Source: a virus. From it: 41,896 bases of DNA. The stretch is from IMG/VR virus record IMGVR_UViG_3300047509_000127, positions 1 through 41,896 of that record; one strand, 5' to 3'. Shown here piece after piece: positions 24,494-33,196 of this stretch (its first letter is position 1; each line of letters opens with the position of its first letter). The position numbers and the translations under genes are program-made. The notes below the pieces were generated by a model. It ran no database searches, was not told the DNA's origin, and worked only from the letters and a program-made list of their open reading frames with translations.

Positions 24494-25474
24494 ATGGCAG
24501 TTAATAAAAACTACAAACCGATCAATTTCTTTAGCACCGTGCTTAGTTCCCCGATTGATAATCTGGTAACTACATGTGTCGTTAACACTCCTCCCTCATT
24601 TCCTAATAACAAAGGCTACCTAATTTTCGATCAGGCGAGTGCTACATCCCGTGAGATATGCGAGATCACTAACGTTTCTGGTAATACTCTTACTCTTCTT
24701 CGTAACGCTGATAATACGAATAACCAAGCCCACGCAGCCGGGGCAACAGTAGACTGCGTACCAAATGCCGCGTATCTAAACGACCTAATAGACTCCTACT
24801 CTGTTGGACATAACGCAGACGGAACACATAAATCCGGAACCATCTTCCAAGCTCCTGTTTTTCAGGTTTGGGACGGGTGGGTCGACCCTCAGGAATCCTG
24901 GGTTTACGCTTCTGCCACTACAATCACAGTTCCTTCTGGAGCTACATCTAAATACAATGTTGGAGATAAGATTAAACTTACCCAGACTACCGTTAAATAT
25001 TTCTCTATTGTCGGAGTCGCTTCAACCGTTCTAACCATTACTGGAGGGACCGATTACACACTTGCTAACTCCGCTATCACTTCGAACTTCTACTCCAAGG
25101 TTGAAAACCCTCAAGGATTTCCTCACTGGTTTAATTACTCTCCGACCCCAACTTACACCGGTACTACGCCTCCCAGCTCACAGACAAGCGGATATATTCA
25201 AGACCGTTTCCGTGTTACTGGTCATAAAGTGGAGTTTCATAGCTATCACGTTTACGGTACTCCAGCAACCTCTATTACACAGGTAACCTTTCCTCCACCT
25301 GTCCCAATTGGCTCCTTCCCGACGGGTACTACTGGACAAATAGTTCCCGCAGCAAGCAGGGTCGGTGGCTCGACCAGTTCAGGCTATGTCAATGGAGAGC
25401 TGTCAGTTATTGTTGTTGAATTTCCTTCCGGAGCGGTAGTCCAATGGGGTGTGTCGGGATTTTATGAGATTTAG
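24494..25474 (+). CDS. Second tail fibre / receptor-binding protein (putative)
   Basis: 326 residues, beta-rich. An N-terminal part (FDQASATSREICEITNVSGN, TLTLLRNADNTNNQAHAAGA) with the GHNADGTHKSGT linker resembles attachment domains of phage fibre proteins; the C-terminal 150 residues alternate Gly, Thr, Ser, Val and aromatic residues like a jelly-roll tip. Context right after the giant fibre supports a second adsorption protein. Confidence 0.65.
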   Translation: MAVNKNYKPINFFSTVLSSPIDNLVTTCVVNTPPSFPNNKGYLIFDQASATSREICEITNVSGNTLTLLRNADNTNNQAHAAGATVDCVPNAAYLNDLIDSYSVGHNADGTHKSGTIFQAPVFQVWDGWVDPQESWVYASATTITVPSGATSKYNVGDKIKLTQTTVKYFSIVGVASTVLTITGGTDYTLANSAITSNFYSKVENPQGFPHWFNYSPTPTYTGTTPPSSQTSGYIQDRFRVTGHKVEFHSYHVYGTPATSITQVTFPPPVPIGSFPTGTTGQIVPAASRVGGSTSSGYVNGELSVIVVEFPSGAVVQWGVSGFYEI

Positions 25475-25475
25475 G

Positions 25476-25481
25476 TATAAT
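25476..25481 (+). promoter_or_regulatory. TATAAT box upstream of internal virion genes
   Basis: TATAAT directly after the preceding stop and 20 bases before ATG 25502. No clear -35. Confidence 0.4.
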
Positions 25482-25501
25482 TTAGAGAGAAAGAGAGATC
25501 T

Positions 25502-26599
25502 ATGGCAGACGTTGGAATAAACCCATTTAATCAGCAAGGAGGAGGCAGCGGCCTCTCACTCCAACCAGGAAATTTAAATCCTGGGGCTTTTAACTTCACG
25601 CCGCAATCTTTTAATATCGCTCCTAACTCTACACCTGGTCCCGTACAAGGACCCGTGCGCCCTGGACAGGTTCTAGGTGCTAGTTCTTACCTTTCTCCGG
25701 GCGGTAATCCCCAAATTAATGCTCCTCTTAACCGAGCTAGCCAGGACGTTGCTAATAGCGGACAGAACCAAGTTAATACCCAGACCGGTCTGACTAATGC
25801 CCAGATCCAAACTTTATCCGATCAATATGACGCTATCGCTCAACAACTAGGAATCGCTAAGACCGAAGCAGGAAATACTTATGGATTAGGTAAGGCCGAT
25901 ATTCAGCAACAGTTAGGTACTACGTTGGGTCTCTATGGTAACGCCGCTAATACTGCAACAACTCAAGAACAACAGCAACAAAATGCCGCACTTCAGAACT
26001 TCCGCGACCTTCAACTACAGAATAGGAACGTCGCTAGGTCTCAAGGAGCTCTAGATTCGTCATACTACGGAGACCTTCAGAACCGGGCAGGTCTTCAATA
26101 CTCGACTCAAACCGGTAATATGCAACAAGATCTTAGTAACTCTCTCAACCAAATCAACATCCAAAAGGCCGGGGCAGCTCAAGCCGGACAAGTGCAGCTC
26201 GCTAAATTGGCCGATGCCTACCAAAATCAGATCGCGCAGCTTCAGGTTAACGAGAACCTTACAGCCAGACAGAAAGCAGACAAGATTAACGAAGCTCAGG
26301 CGGACTTGCAGAATAAGGTGGCTAACATTCAACAAGGAGTTCAACAATTCCAGGCAACTCTTGGGGAGACACAGTCCCAGATCGCTGGTCAACTGGCAGC
26401 GGCTCAGGCTTACGCTGCTGGCATGGGCAAAGCTAATACCCCGACTCCAGCTACGCCAACAGCCCAACCGAACTTTGGGATCACTACGCCCACTCAGCCA
26501 ATGGCTCCACAAGGTGCTTCGGTTAATAACGATCCTCTCAAGCAGTTCGTGAACGGCCTCCCAGTCATCGGCGGTATAGCTAACCTCTTCGGTTATTAA
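25502..26599 (+). CDS. Gln/Ala-rich coiled-coil virion protein (putative ejection protein)
   Basis: 365 residues. A Gly/Pro/Asn-rich head (1-80) precedes a long coiled coil rich in Gln, Asn and Ala (ALQNFRDLQLQNRNVARSQG; KLADAYQNQIAQLQVNENLT) and a Pro/Thr-rich tail with a hydrophobic end (GLPVIGGIANLFGY). Such proteins in podoviruses are packaged in the head and injected with the DNA to form a channel. Assignment rests on composition and position before the 1289-residue protein. Confidence 0.55.
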   Translation: MADVGINPFNQQGGGSGLSLQPGNLNPGAFNFTPQSFNIAPNSTPGPVQGPVRPGQVLGASSYLSPGGNPQINAPLNRASQDVANSGQNQVNTQTGLTNAQIQTLSDQYDAIAQQLGIAKTEAGNTYGLGKADIQQQLGTTLGLYGNAANTATTQEQQQQNAALQNFRDLQLQNRNVARSQGALDSSYYGDLQNRAGLQYSTQTGNMQQDLSNSLNQINIQKAGAAQAGQVQLAKLADAYQNQIAQLQVNENLTARQKADKINEAQADLQNKVANIQQGVQQFQATLGETQSQIAGQLAAAQAYAAGMGKANTPTPATPTAQPNFGITTPTQPMAPQGASVNNDPLKQFVNGLPVIGGIANLFGY

Positions 26600-26608
26600 G
26601 GAGGCTGA

Positions 26609-29600
26609 ATGAACGTTCAAGATATTCTTGGACAGATCGGCCAGAAGGTACAGCAAGGTTGGCAAGGTCTAACCTCGGTTTTTAACAGGCCGACGCCTCC
26701 TCCGATAACCCCTCCCCAAAACATTCCTGGACCCCAGACCGGGCCTCTCAGTGGTCCCATAAACGCTTGGAACCAAGGAGTTGGTAACGTCGGCAATCTT
26801 TTGCAACAGGACGTCAATCAACCCCTCAAGAACTTCATCAATAACCAAGTAGCTCCTATTGGGCAAAACGCCGTTAAGCAAATTAACCAAGTCCCGGTGG
26901 CGGGTCCACTTCTTACCACGCTTCTAAACCTTAATCCCTCCACTCCAAAGCCTGGACTAACCCCAGACCAACAGCAACAAGAGGCTTTAAATAGCTTGAC
27001 CCAAAACGTAGCCTTAGGTGGCACAGGTCCTCTCAGAGCCTTAGGAGAAGAGGCCGCTCCAGGTGCAAAGGCCGCTGCCGAAACACTGATAAATCAGATT
27101 CAAAGTGGGGCTAAGAAACTTTTTCCTAGTGACCTACGTAATCTTCCAGAAAGTGAACTACCCCAGTTTGGTCAAGATCCGCTTAATCCTAATCGGCAGA
27201 TAAGAATGGAACCTCCTGAGGGTTTCCAGGTCGATCCTAGTAACGCTAACATTCTTCTTAGAACAGGTCCCGGCATTCCTACTGGCACCCAGACTAGAGA
27301 CGAGTTAGGAAGATACGGACCAATGTCTAACGGTCCTGCTTCGATGGGACTTGCGGCTGCTAAAACTCCGACTGACACCTCTCCTAGTCTCATCTCCACT
27401 CTATTGCAGGGAGCTAAGAGCTTAGTCACTCCTGACCCCAAGCTACTTAAAGAGCAGATCGACTCTTTACCACCGGACCTAGGCGGTGGGGGCGTCGTGA
27501 CAACAGCCGAGACACTTGCCTCTAAAGTTCCCCAGGCGGCATCGGACTTTCAGAGGTTCTTAGAAAGTAGTGGGGTGACCAAACCAGAGGATATTGACCG
27601 CATTCTCGCTACTAAAACCTCAGCAGCTAGGGAAGCCCCTGTTTTAGCACAACCCTCAGAAGCCGCTCATACGACCCAAGAAATGTTAGCTAGTGAGGAG
27701 TTGGGTCAAAAAGGTAGCATCCTTAATCCCCTCAAGGCTTTACCGGCAGCGGACCAGAGTGCCTTTCAAGACTTTGTTAACCACCGTCAAGCAGCGGATC
27801 TAGTAGGACAGACAGCCGCCCAGCCATTTAAGTCTTCTCTCACAGGGGGAATAAACGATATATTCAAGTATCAGGCGGGTGATAGAACAGGCAAACTATC
27901 TGATGTCGAACAGCTGTTTAACTCTCTGTATCAGAAGGAACAGGCGTCTGGTATCACATACGGTAGCAAAGCCGACTATCTACCTCAACTATGGAAAGAG
28001 CCGGAAAGTGTCGTTGAACAAAAGTTAGGACGCACCCTTTCCCAGCGGCCTTCCTTCACCTTAGAAAGTGTTATCAAAGACTACAAAGAAGGTATCGATA
28101 AAGGATTAACCCCTAAGTTCAAGGATATTTCTGACCTGGTTAGATACCGTGTCGGAGCTAGCGAGAAGGCTTTAGCCAATAAACAATACTTTGACTACCT
28201 TGTTAGCAACGGAAAGATCCTGCCGGGTGGTAAAGCCCCTAAGGGTTGGGTAACGTTAGACCCCGATCATTTCCCAACCTTTAAGAGTAGATTCGCGGAA
28301 GGTGGGCAGTACTCAGGAGTATATAAATCCCCACCCCAGTTAGCACGGGTTCTAAATAACTATCTGGGTAATGAAGCCCCAGGACTATTACAGAAGATCT
28401 CCAACTTTGCTAGTGGTACTAAAAACCTTGTTATCACCGCTGGCATCCCAAAGACCGGCGTTAATATTCACGGCTTTAATATTCTCGCTCGTGCTACCCT
28501 AGCAGCCAAGAATCCAGCTACAGCGCTAGCCCGAGTTACTGGTAGACTCCTTCACCCTGGAGCGGCCGCCAAAGAGCTGGCTTCTAACATGGAACGAGCA
28601 ACGTTTTGGGCTCAGCATGGGATGACACTTACGACGGAGGAGCACTCCTTAGACGATCTTCCCAAAAACATTGTTACCAAAGGCCAGGAGGTACTGTTCC
28701 ACGATCCACTATTTAGAAAGATTATTCCAGCCGAGAAAATACGCTACGCTGAAGAGATATTACCGACTTTGAGTAAGAGTCTGCCGAAGGATGAGGCGGC
28801 TCGCCTCGCTTCTCAACAAGCTAATAACGTCTTTGGGGGGATCAACTGGCAGGCGATGGGAAGAAGTAAATCCACCCAAGCCTTAATGAGATCCCTTATC
28901 TTCGCCCCCGACTTTCAGGAAGGTGGCGCTAGGCTAGGAGGAGGACTGCTGAAAGGTGCTACTACGCACCTGACAGATCCTAAATATGCTGCTTATCGAA
29001 CCTTTGCTAGAAACCTTCTAGGAGCCTACGTAGCCGCCAATGTCGCTAATTACAAGATGTCGGGTCACCTTATGGTGCAGAACCCAGCGGGACACGAATT
29101 TGACCTCGACACCGGGACATATACTTCCGACGGACAAAAAAGGTACGTGCGTCCTTTTGGTACATCACTAGACTTCTTACGAATACCCGGTGAGGCAGCG
29201 GCAGCCGTGGCAAAAGGAGATCCCGGCGCACTCGCAACTCTCATAAGGAACCGTACTTCAACATTAGGAGGCAGTGCGGTATCACTAATTGCTAATAAGG
29301 ACCCGTTTGGTAATCCTATCTATGGCAACGATAAGCAGGGTAATCCTTTATCAACCGGACAGTCTATTAGCGGTGTTATTGGTGCTACTGCTGGGATAGC
29401 CATGCCCCAACCAGTCTCAGCACTACTGAGCGCTGTTGGAGGAAGGCAGACCGGAGAACAGGCATTATCACAATCCTTAGGTCTTCCGATTAGATACACT
29501 AATACTGCCCAAAGTCCCGCCACTAAGGCGATGGTTGCCCAGATGCAGTCTCAAGGAGCTTCGGGGCAGCAGATAAATCAAGCATTGCAGACTCGAACTA

Positions 29601-30478
29601 GCTTCGCGACCACTATTTCAACCGAACTGAACAATGCTACACCAGACGTTAGGAAGGCCTATGAGGCATACCACGCTTCGGATTTAACTACCGACCCCAA
29701 CGATCCTAGAAATAGAGAGACTAAGGCTGCCATTGCTATGAAGAATCCTGAGGTGCTCCAGATAGACGCTAAGGCTTCGTTAGCGGCGGTGGGCGGGGAC
29801 ATGTCGAAGATCTCACCCTTCGATCAGCTGGTACTTAGTGGGGCAACAGTTAAACAAAACGGCCAAGATATTCCGGCCTACCAAGTTTATGAGACTTACT
29901 TACATGAAGACCCAAATAATGAGGAGAAGACCAGACTGAAAGAGAACTACCCCTGGATAACCTCCTTAGGAGCGCAAGAAGCACAGTTTGTTAAATCTAA
30001 TCCTACCGTTTCTGCTCCTGGTAAAGCTACCGTTCCCTACGAAGCTCCACAACCTAATGCTGGAGTGCAGGCTAAGCTAACATACATCGACCAACTAAAA
30101 GGAACTCCGGGAGCTGTCACAGCGTTTCTACAAGACCCTAAGAATGCGGATGTCGCTCAATACCTAGCTAACCAACAAGGATACAGTAACTACCAGAGGT
30201 CCCTCATCCCTGGCCTTGGCACAGTGGGACAATTCGGTATCTTTAACTCTCCAGTTACCGGTGCTCCCCAACCCTCTTCTGCCGAGAAAGCCTTGCAACA
30301 AACCATCGCCCAGCACCACGCTTCTAGCGTTAGAAGAAGTCTTAGTCGTATCGGTAAAGGGTTTGGTAAGGAAGCTAGATACAAAGGTAAGCAGTTAATG
30401 AAAGAGGCTAGTCACAATCGGAGCTCAAAGTCAGTTAAAAACCTTCTCAGTGCTGCTTCTGGATTTCCCAGGATATAA
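26609..30478 (+). CDS. Large internal virion / ejection-type protein
   Basis: 1289 residues. The N-terminal 250 are Pro/Gln/Gly-rich and probably flexible. From about residue 360 helical domains follow (HTTQEMLASEELGQKG; VGASEKALANKQYFDYLVSN), a hydrophobic stretch near 600-640 (NLVITAGIPKTGVNIHGFNI), then ATFWAQHGMTLTTEEHS and FGGINWQAMGRSKSTQALMR, a pattern I associate with large phage polyvalent or internal proteins. The C-terminus is strongly basic. Probably packaged and ejected with DNA. AAGGAGG before ATG 26609. Confidence 0.65.
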   Translation: MNVQDILGQIGQKVQQGWQGLTSVFNRPTPPPITPPQNIPGPQTGPLSGPINAWNQGVGNVGNLLQQDVNQPLKNFINNQVAPIGQNAVKQINQVPVAGPLLTTLLNLNPSTPKPGLTPDQQQQEALNSLTQNVALGGTGPLRALGEEAAPGAKAAAETLINQIQSGAKKLFPSDLRNLPESELPQFGQDPLNPNRQIRMEPPEGFQVDPSNANILLRTGPGIPTGTQTRDELGRYGPMSNGPASMGLAAAKTPTDTSPSLISTLLQGAKSLVTPDPKLLKEQIDSLPPDLGGGGVVTTAETLASKVPQAASDFQRFLESSGVTKPEDIDRILATKTSAAREAPVLAQPSEAAHTTQEMLASEELGQKGSILNPLKALPAADQSAFQDFVNHRQAADLVGQTAAQPFKSSLTGGINDIFKYQAGDRTGKLSDVEQLFNSLYQKEQASGITYGSKADYLPQLWKEPESVVEQKLGRTLSQRPSFTLESVIKDYKEGIDKGLTPKFKDISDLVRYRVGASEKALANKQYFDYLVSNGKILPGGKAPKGWVTLDPDHFPTFKSRFAEGGQYSGVYKSPPQLARVLNNYLGNEAPGLLQKISNFASGTKNLVITAGIPKTGVNIHGFNILARATLAAKNPATALARVTGRLLHPGAAAKELASNMERATFWAQHGMTLTTEEHSLDDLPKNIVTKGQEVLFHDPLFRKIIPAEKIRYAEEILPTLSKSLPKDEAARLASQQANNVFGGINWQAMGRSKSTQALMRSLIFAPDFQEGGARLGGGLLKGATTHLTDPKYAAYRTFARNLLGAYVAANVANYKMSGHLMVQNPAGHEFDLDTGTYTSDGQKRYVRPFGTSLDFLRIPGEAAAAVAKGDPGALATLIRNRTSTLGGSAVSLIANKDPFGNPIYGNDKQGNPLSTGQSISGVIGATAGIAMPQPVSALLSAVGGRQTGEQALSQSLGLPIRYTNTAQSPATKAMVAQMQSQGASGQQINQALQTRTSFATTISTELNNATPDVRKAYEAYHASDLTTDPNDPRNRETKAAIAMKNPEVLQIDAKASLAAVGGDMSKISPFDQLVLSGATVKQNGQDIPAYQVYETYLHEDPNNEEKTRLKENYPWITSLGAQEAQFVKSNPTVSAPGKATVPYEAPQPNAGVQAKLTYIDQLKGTPGAVTAFLQDPKNADVAQYLANQQGYSNYQRSLIPGLGTVGQFGIFNSPVTGAPQPSSAEKALQQTIAQHHASSVRRSLSRIGKGFGKEARYKGKQLMKEASHNRSSKSVKNLLSAASGFPRI

Positions 30479-30500
30479 AAAAGGGAGCCGTTAAGCTCCC
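30476..30500 (-). terminator. Rho-independent terminator for the small minus-strand operon
   Basis: Read leftward: GGGAGC, loop TTAACG, GCTCCC, then TTTTTT. It ends the three-gene minus-strand cluster and overlaps the last codons of the plus-strand gene. Confidence 0.85.
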
Positions 30501-30526
30501 CGATCTCTAATTCTTATATATAAAAC

Positions 30527-30739
30527 TTAGTTTGTACGTACACCACGGTTAGGTACACTTGCACCTGGACCCGGCATCGTCAAAGGGGCGTTACCTGGCT
30601 CGTGCAGGGAAGTTGCACCTGGGCCTGGTTTAACAGTCCTGAGTTTGTGCTCAGCGTTACCCTTTGGGTTTTCATACATTTCCTGCTTGAGTTGAACGCG
30701 ACGACCTTCTGGGCCGTCAGATTTAACTAGTCTTGCCAT
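30527..30739 (-). CDS. Small Gly/Pro-rich protein
   Basis: 70 residues from ATG 30739 (MARLVKSDGPEGRRVQLKQE), preferred over an ATG 21 bases upstream because AGGTGG is well placed. The tail repeats PGPGA twice (VKPGPGATSL, MPGPGASVPN). No family recognised. Last gene of a minus-strand trio embedded in the late region. Confidence 0.6.
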   Translation of the reverse strand: MARLVKSDGPEGRRVQLKQEMYENPKGNAEHKLRTVKPGPGATSLHEPGNAPLTMPGPGASVPNRGVRTN

Positions 30740-30740
30740 A

Positions 30741-30929
30741 TTATTCACCACCTCTCGCACGTACTTTTTTCCAATATATTGCAGCTGCGACCTTTTTACC
30801 TGCGTCTGCTGATCCGTACTCTTTGGCTGCTTTCTTTGCTATCCTAGCGAACCCGCCAGTTTTCTTAGTGCGACCGAGACGAGCTACCGCCTTTTTACCT
30901 AGTTTGGTTTTTGGGGTTGTACCTTTCAT
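30741..30929 (-). CDS. Small very basic phage protein
   Basis: 62 residues, about one third Lys and Arg. GGFARIAKKAAKEYGSADAG then KKVAAAIYWKKVRARGGE is a pattern I have seen repeated in many phage small proteins near packaging or structural genes; function unknown, probably DNA-binding. One base separates it from the next gene in the trio. Confidence 0.7.
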   Translation of the reverse strand: MKGTTPKTKLGKKAVARLGRTKKTGGFARIAKKAAKEYGSADAGKKVAAAIYWKKVRARGGE

Positions 30930-30938
30930 ATCTATATT

Positions 30939-31355
30939 TTAACCTATTCGCTTCGATCCGTCGAAATACCCAACCGATCCGTCAGCCATCTGTTTTCTCT
31001 GGGAGATGGCCTTAAGGTGCTTTGATCCTCCGGTGTATACCTTAGCCAACGCTGACCCGGTGCAGTTATCACACTGCCAGTATCTCCCATCTTTAACTGT
31101 TGCCTGTATATCTCGTTGTCCGATGCTAGTGCCTAACTGTCGGGGTTTAATACTTGTAGCCCCCATGGTTCCACAGAAAGGGCAAATACCAGCTTTAAGC
31201 CTACTCATTGTTGCTTGTGCCTTCTTACTACGTCGGTAGTGTCGGTACTCAATCTTCCCTGGATATTCGGAAGGTTTCATCTTACCATCCTCTATCTCTC
31301 GGTAAACCTTAGCTTTTTCTTCGGTTGGGAGTGCTAGAAAACTGTTTAAGTCCAC
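30939..31355 (-). CDS. Zinc-ribbon protein
   Basis: 138 residues with two Cys pairs, CPFC (about residue 58) and CDNC (about 95), spaced as in a zinc ribbon, in a basic context (YRHYRRSKKAQATMSRLKAG). Start is GTG 31355. A perfect TATAAT ends six bases upstream, so the transcript would begin at or next to the start codon (leaderless); no Shine-Dalgarno is present. Function unknown. Confidence 0.7.
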   Translation of the reverse strand: MDLNSFLALPTEEKAKVYREIEDGKMKPSEYPGKIEYRHYRRSKKAQATMSRLKAGICPFCGTMGATSIKPRQLGTSIGQRDIQATVKDGRYWQCDNCTGSALAKVYTGGSKHLKAISQRKQMADGSVGYFDGSKRIG

Positions 31356-31361
31356 GATTCC

Positions 31362-31367
31362 ATTATA
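31362..31367 (-). promoter_or_regulatory. TATAAT box, leaderless start
   Basis: On the minus strand TATAAT then GGAATC then the GTG start of the zinc-ribbon gene; the expected transcription start coincides with the start codon. Confidence 0.55.
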
Positions 31368-31446
31368 CTGGAAGAAGAATAAAGTATGGGGGCAAACGAA
31401 CCTAGATTAAAACGCGCGAACTCTCCGAGGAGCATTTTTTCTCTGT

Positions 31447-31452
31447 TATCAT
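31447..31452 (+). promoter_or_regulatory. Extended -10-like promoter (TGTTATCAT)
   Basis: TG-n-TATCAT 16 bases before ATG 31468, facing away from the minus-strand promoter at 31362. Confidence 0.35.
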
Positions 31453-31467
31453 GTAGGTAGGATATTC

Positions 31468-31926
31468 ATGAGTCACAACTACCACAGAAGACTCAGGGAT
31501 GAGGTATCTCTAAGAGAACATCTAGCCGCCTTGCGAGAGGCGGATAAGAGGTTTTACGACGAGAGGGATCGACGTTACGCTGAGGTTAGTATCGAGAAAG
31601 AAAAAGCTCTTAAAATCAAAGAGATAGCTGATCTTACTGCATTACAGCTAGCTCGGGAAATTCAAACATATAAAGACGGGCAGCATAATAATCTAAGGGA
31701 CCAGATTAATAGTGAACGGGGCTTATATCCCACTAAAGGAGATCTTCAGGCTCTTTCTGAAAAGTTTGAGGCTGCACAAAAACCAGTTATTGAGTTTATG
31801 GCTAGCTTTCAGGGTCATAGCACGAGAGGAACAGAGGACCGTCAACAAACTAACTGGATCATTACCACAGTTATTGCAGCAGGAGTAGCGGTAGTAGCAT
31901 TAGTAGCACTATTTTTAAGGAAATGA
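31468..31926 (+). CDS. Coiled-coil protein with C-terminal membrane anchor
   Basis: 152 residues: a charged coiled coil over the first 110 (LREHLAALREADKRFYDERD), then TNWIITTVIAAGVAVVALVA, a single membrane helix, and LFLRK. Tail-anchored topology. Such proteins precede holin and endolysin genes in many phages of Gram-positive bacteria and may be lysis regulators. Inference from context. Confidence 0.65.
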   Translation: MSHNYHRRLRDEVSLREHLAALREADKRFYDERDRRYAEVSIEKEKALKIKEIADLTALQLAREIQTYKDGQHNNLRDQINSERGLYPTKGDLQALSEKFEAAQKPVIEFMASFQGHSTRGTEDRQQTNWIITTVIAAGVAVVALVALFLRK

Positions 31927-31930
31927 GGAC

Positions 31931-32191
31931 ATGGACGTAGCCGGATCACTTGACCATATTAGTAAGCAGGGAGGTTTAATCGGGACTATAATGGTGGTGT
32001 CTTGGCTAGCCTTAGGTGTCGCTATCAAGGCTTTATGGAACGATAACCGAGACCTGAGGAAGGATCTCAAAGACTTGACTATCTCCTCTACCACTGCGAT
32101 TAACAAGTTTGTAGAACAAGCCGCTATCTCTAGTGAACAACTACGGACGCTAGTCGCATTAGTTTTAAACGGTAAATCTGGTAAGGAGTAG
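31931..32191 (+). CDS. Small membrane protein, holin-like accessory
   Basis: 86 residues with one membrane helix (GLIGTIMVVSWLALGVAIKA, about 15-34) followed by a charged helix (NDNRDLRKDLKDLTISS). This membrane-plus-coiled-coil layout recalls XhlA/BhlA-type lysis proteins. GAGGAC upstream of ATG. Confidence 0.55.
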   Translation: MDVAGSLDHISKQGGLIGTIMVVSWLALGVAIKALWNDNRDLRKDLKDLTISSTTAINKFVEQAAISSEQLRTLVALVLNGKSGKE

Positions 32192-32198
32192 ACCCTCC

Positions 32199-32381
32199 AT
32201 GCTACAGTTCATACGGCAATACATTAAAGAGATGGGGGAAATTAAAGCTCGTAAAGAGACGCATAAAAAGGCTGTCGAGAAGTTGTCTAAAGAGACAGCC
32301 AAGCTAAAAAGTGTCAATAATACCGTGGCATATAAAATCGCGGTCGCTACGGGAAGGCACAAACCAAATGGGGCTCGTTAA
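32199..32381 (+). CDS. Small basic helical protein
   Basis: 60 residues, Lys/Glu-rich amphipathic helix (KARKETHKKAVEKLSKETAK). No family recognised. It lies in the lysis block and overlaps the next gene by 14 bases. Confidence 0.5.
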   Translation: MLQFIRQYIKEMGEIKARKETHKKAVEKLSKETAKLKSVNNTVAYKIAVATGRHKPNGAR

Positions 32382-32721
32382 CGGTATTTTCAGTAACACG
32401 TTTTTGACTTATGCTTCGATAGGTGAGCAGGTAGTGGCTGTTATCATCCTTCTTTTCTTCATCCTTCCTGCTTCCTATAGAGAACTTAAAAACCCCGAGG
32501 TGAGAAAGATAGGTTGGGTTCCGTATGCCTTAACTGGTACGGTTCTTATGATGATAATTACTGATGCTGTTCCAGCGTGGCTGCAATATCTCCGGCTTAT
32601 CGGAATCTTTGATAACGCGGGAGCGATCGCCTTTATCTCTTCTATACAGAAACTTATTCTACCTATTATAGGATTGTTCTTTTACTGGGGTCCTAGATTC
32701 GGATCGAAGGATAAGCTATAA
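32368..32721 (+). CDS. Multi-pass membrane protein (holin candidate)
   Basis: 117 residues from ATG 32368; an earlier in-frame ATG at 32311 lies deep in the preceding gene. Three hydrophobic segments: VVAVIILLFFILPASY, YALTGTVLMMIITDAV and SSIQKLILPIIGLFFYWG, with a charged end GSKDKL. Size, topology and position two genes before the endolysin suit a holin. Confidence 0.55.
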   Translation: MGLVNGIFSNTFLTYASIGEQVVAVIILLFFILPASYRELKNPEVRKIGWVPYALTGTVLMMIITDAVPAWLQYLRLIGIFDNAGAIAFISSIQKLILPIIGLFFYWGPRFGSKDKL

Positions 32722-32722
32722 T
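32717..32722 (+). promoter_or_regulatory. TATAAT box upstream of surface-protein gene
   Basis: TATAAT overlapping the preceding stop, 15 bases before ATG 32738. Confidence 0.4.
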
Positions 32723-32737
32723 GGATCAAGCAAGCTT

Positions 32738-33196
32738 ATGAAACTCCTTAACGCATTTCTTCTAGCTGGCTTTGCATTCTCTGTACTGGCTGCCCCATCC
32801 TTAGCGTGGGATCATCCTTTCAAGAAAGACTTTCCTTTCCATGAAACCAACACCTTTTTATCGCAAGAAGCCACTGGGTCTGCAACACCCAATTGTCCGA
32901 ATAAAACACCCCCTCCTAGCCCGCCACCGCCTTCTCCTGAAAGTCCTCCATCTGCACCTACTCCTCCTCCAAGTCCAGCTCCAACATCTCCTGTACCGAC
33001 TCCGCCATCCCCACCGATAGCTACCGTAGCTGCTGTCACTCCCACCCCTCCAGCTCCCATGGTTCAAGAAACAGTCCCTGTTCTACCTGATACTGCTGGT
33101 CCCGTTTCAGGTCCTAACCCGATACTTATGATATTAGTTAGTCTTGGATTGGTAGCAGGCTTTATACTTAGAAAGGTAGGCAGCGGTGTTAACTGA
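32738..33196 (+). CDS. Secreted Pro-rich protein with LPXTA-type sorting signal
   Basis: 152 residues. Signal peptide 1-23 (MKLLNAFLLAGFAFSVLAAP, cleavage after SLA), a stalk of about 60 residues of Pro/Ser/Thr (repeated PPSP), then LPDTAG (about residue 117), a hydrophobic stretch NPILMILVSLGLVAGFIL and the basic stop RK. This is the arrangement of sortase substrates anchored to a Gram-positive-type cell wall (LPXTA variant rather than LPXTG). A phage-encoded wall-anchored stalk expressed with the lysis genes could mask receptors or block superinfection; that is inference. Alternatively the protein is only membrane-anchored. Confidence 0.75.
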   Translation: MKLLNAFLLAGFAFSVLAAPSLAWDHPFKKDFPFHETNTFLSQEATGSATPNCPNKTPPPSPPPPSPESPPSAPTPPPSPAPTSPVPTPPSPPIATVAAVTPTPPAPMVQETVPVLPDTAGPVSGPNPILMILVSLGLVAGFILRKVGSGVN

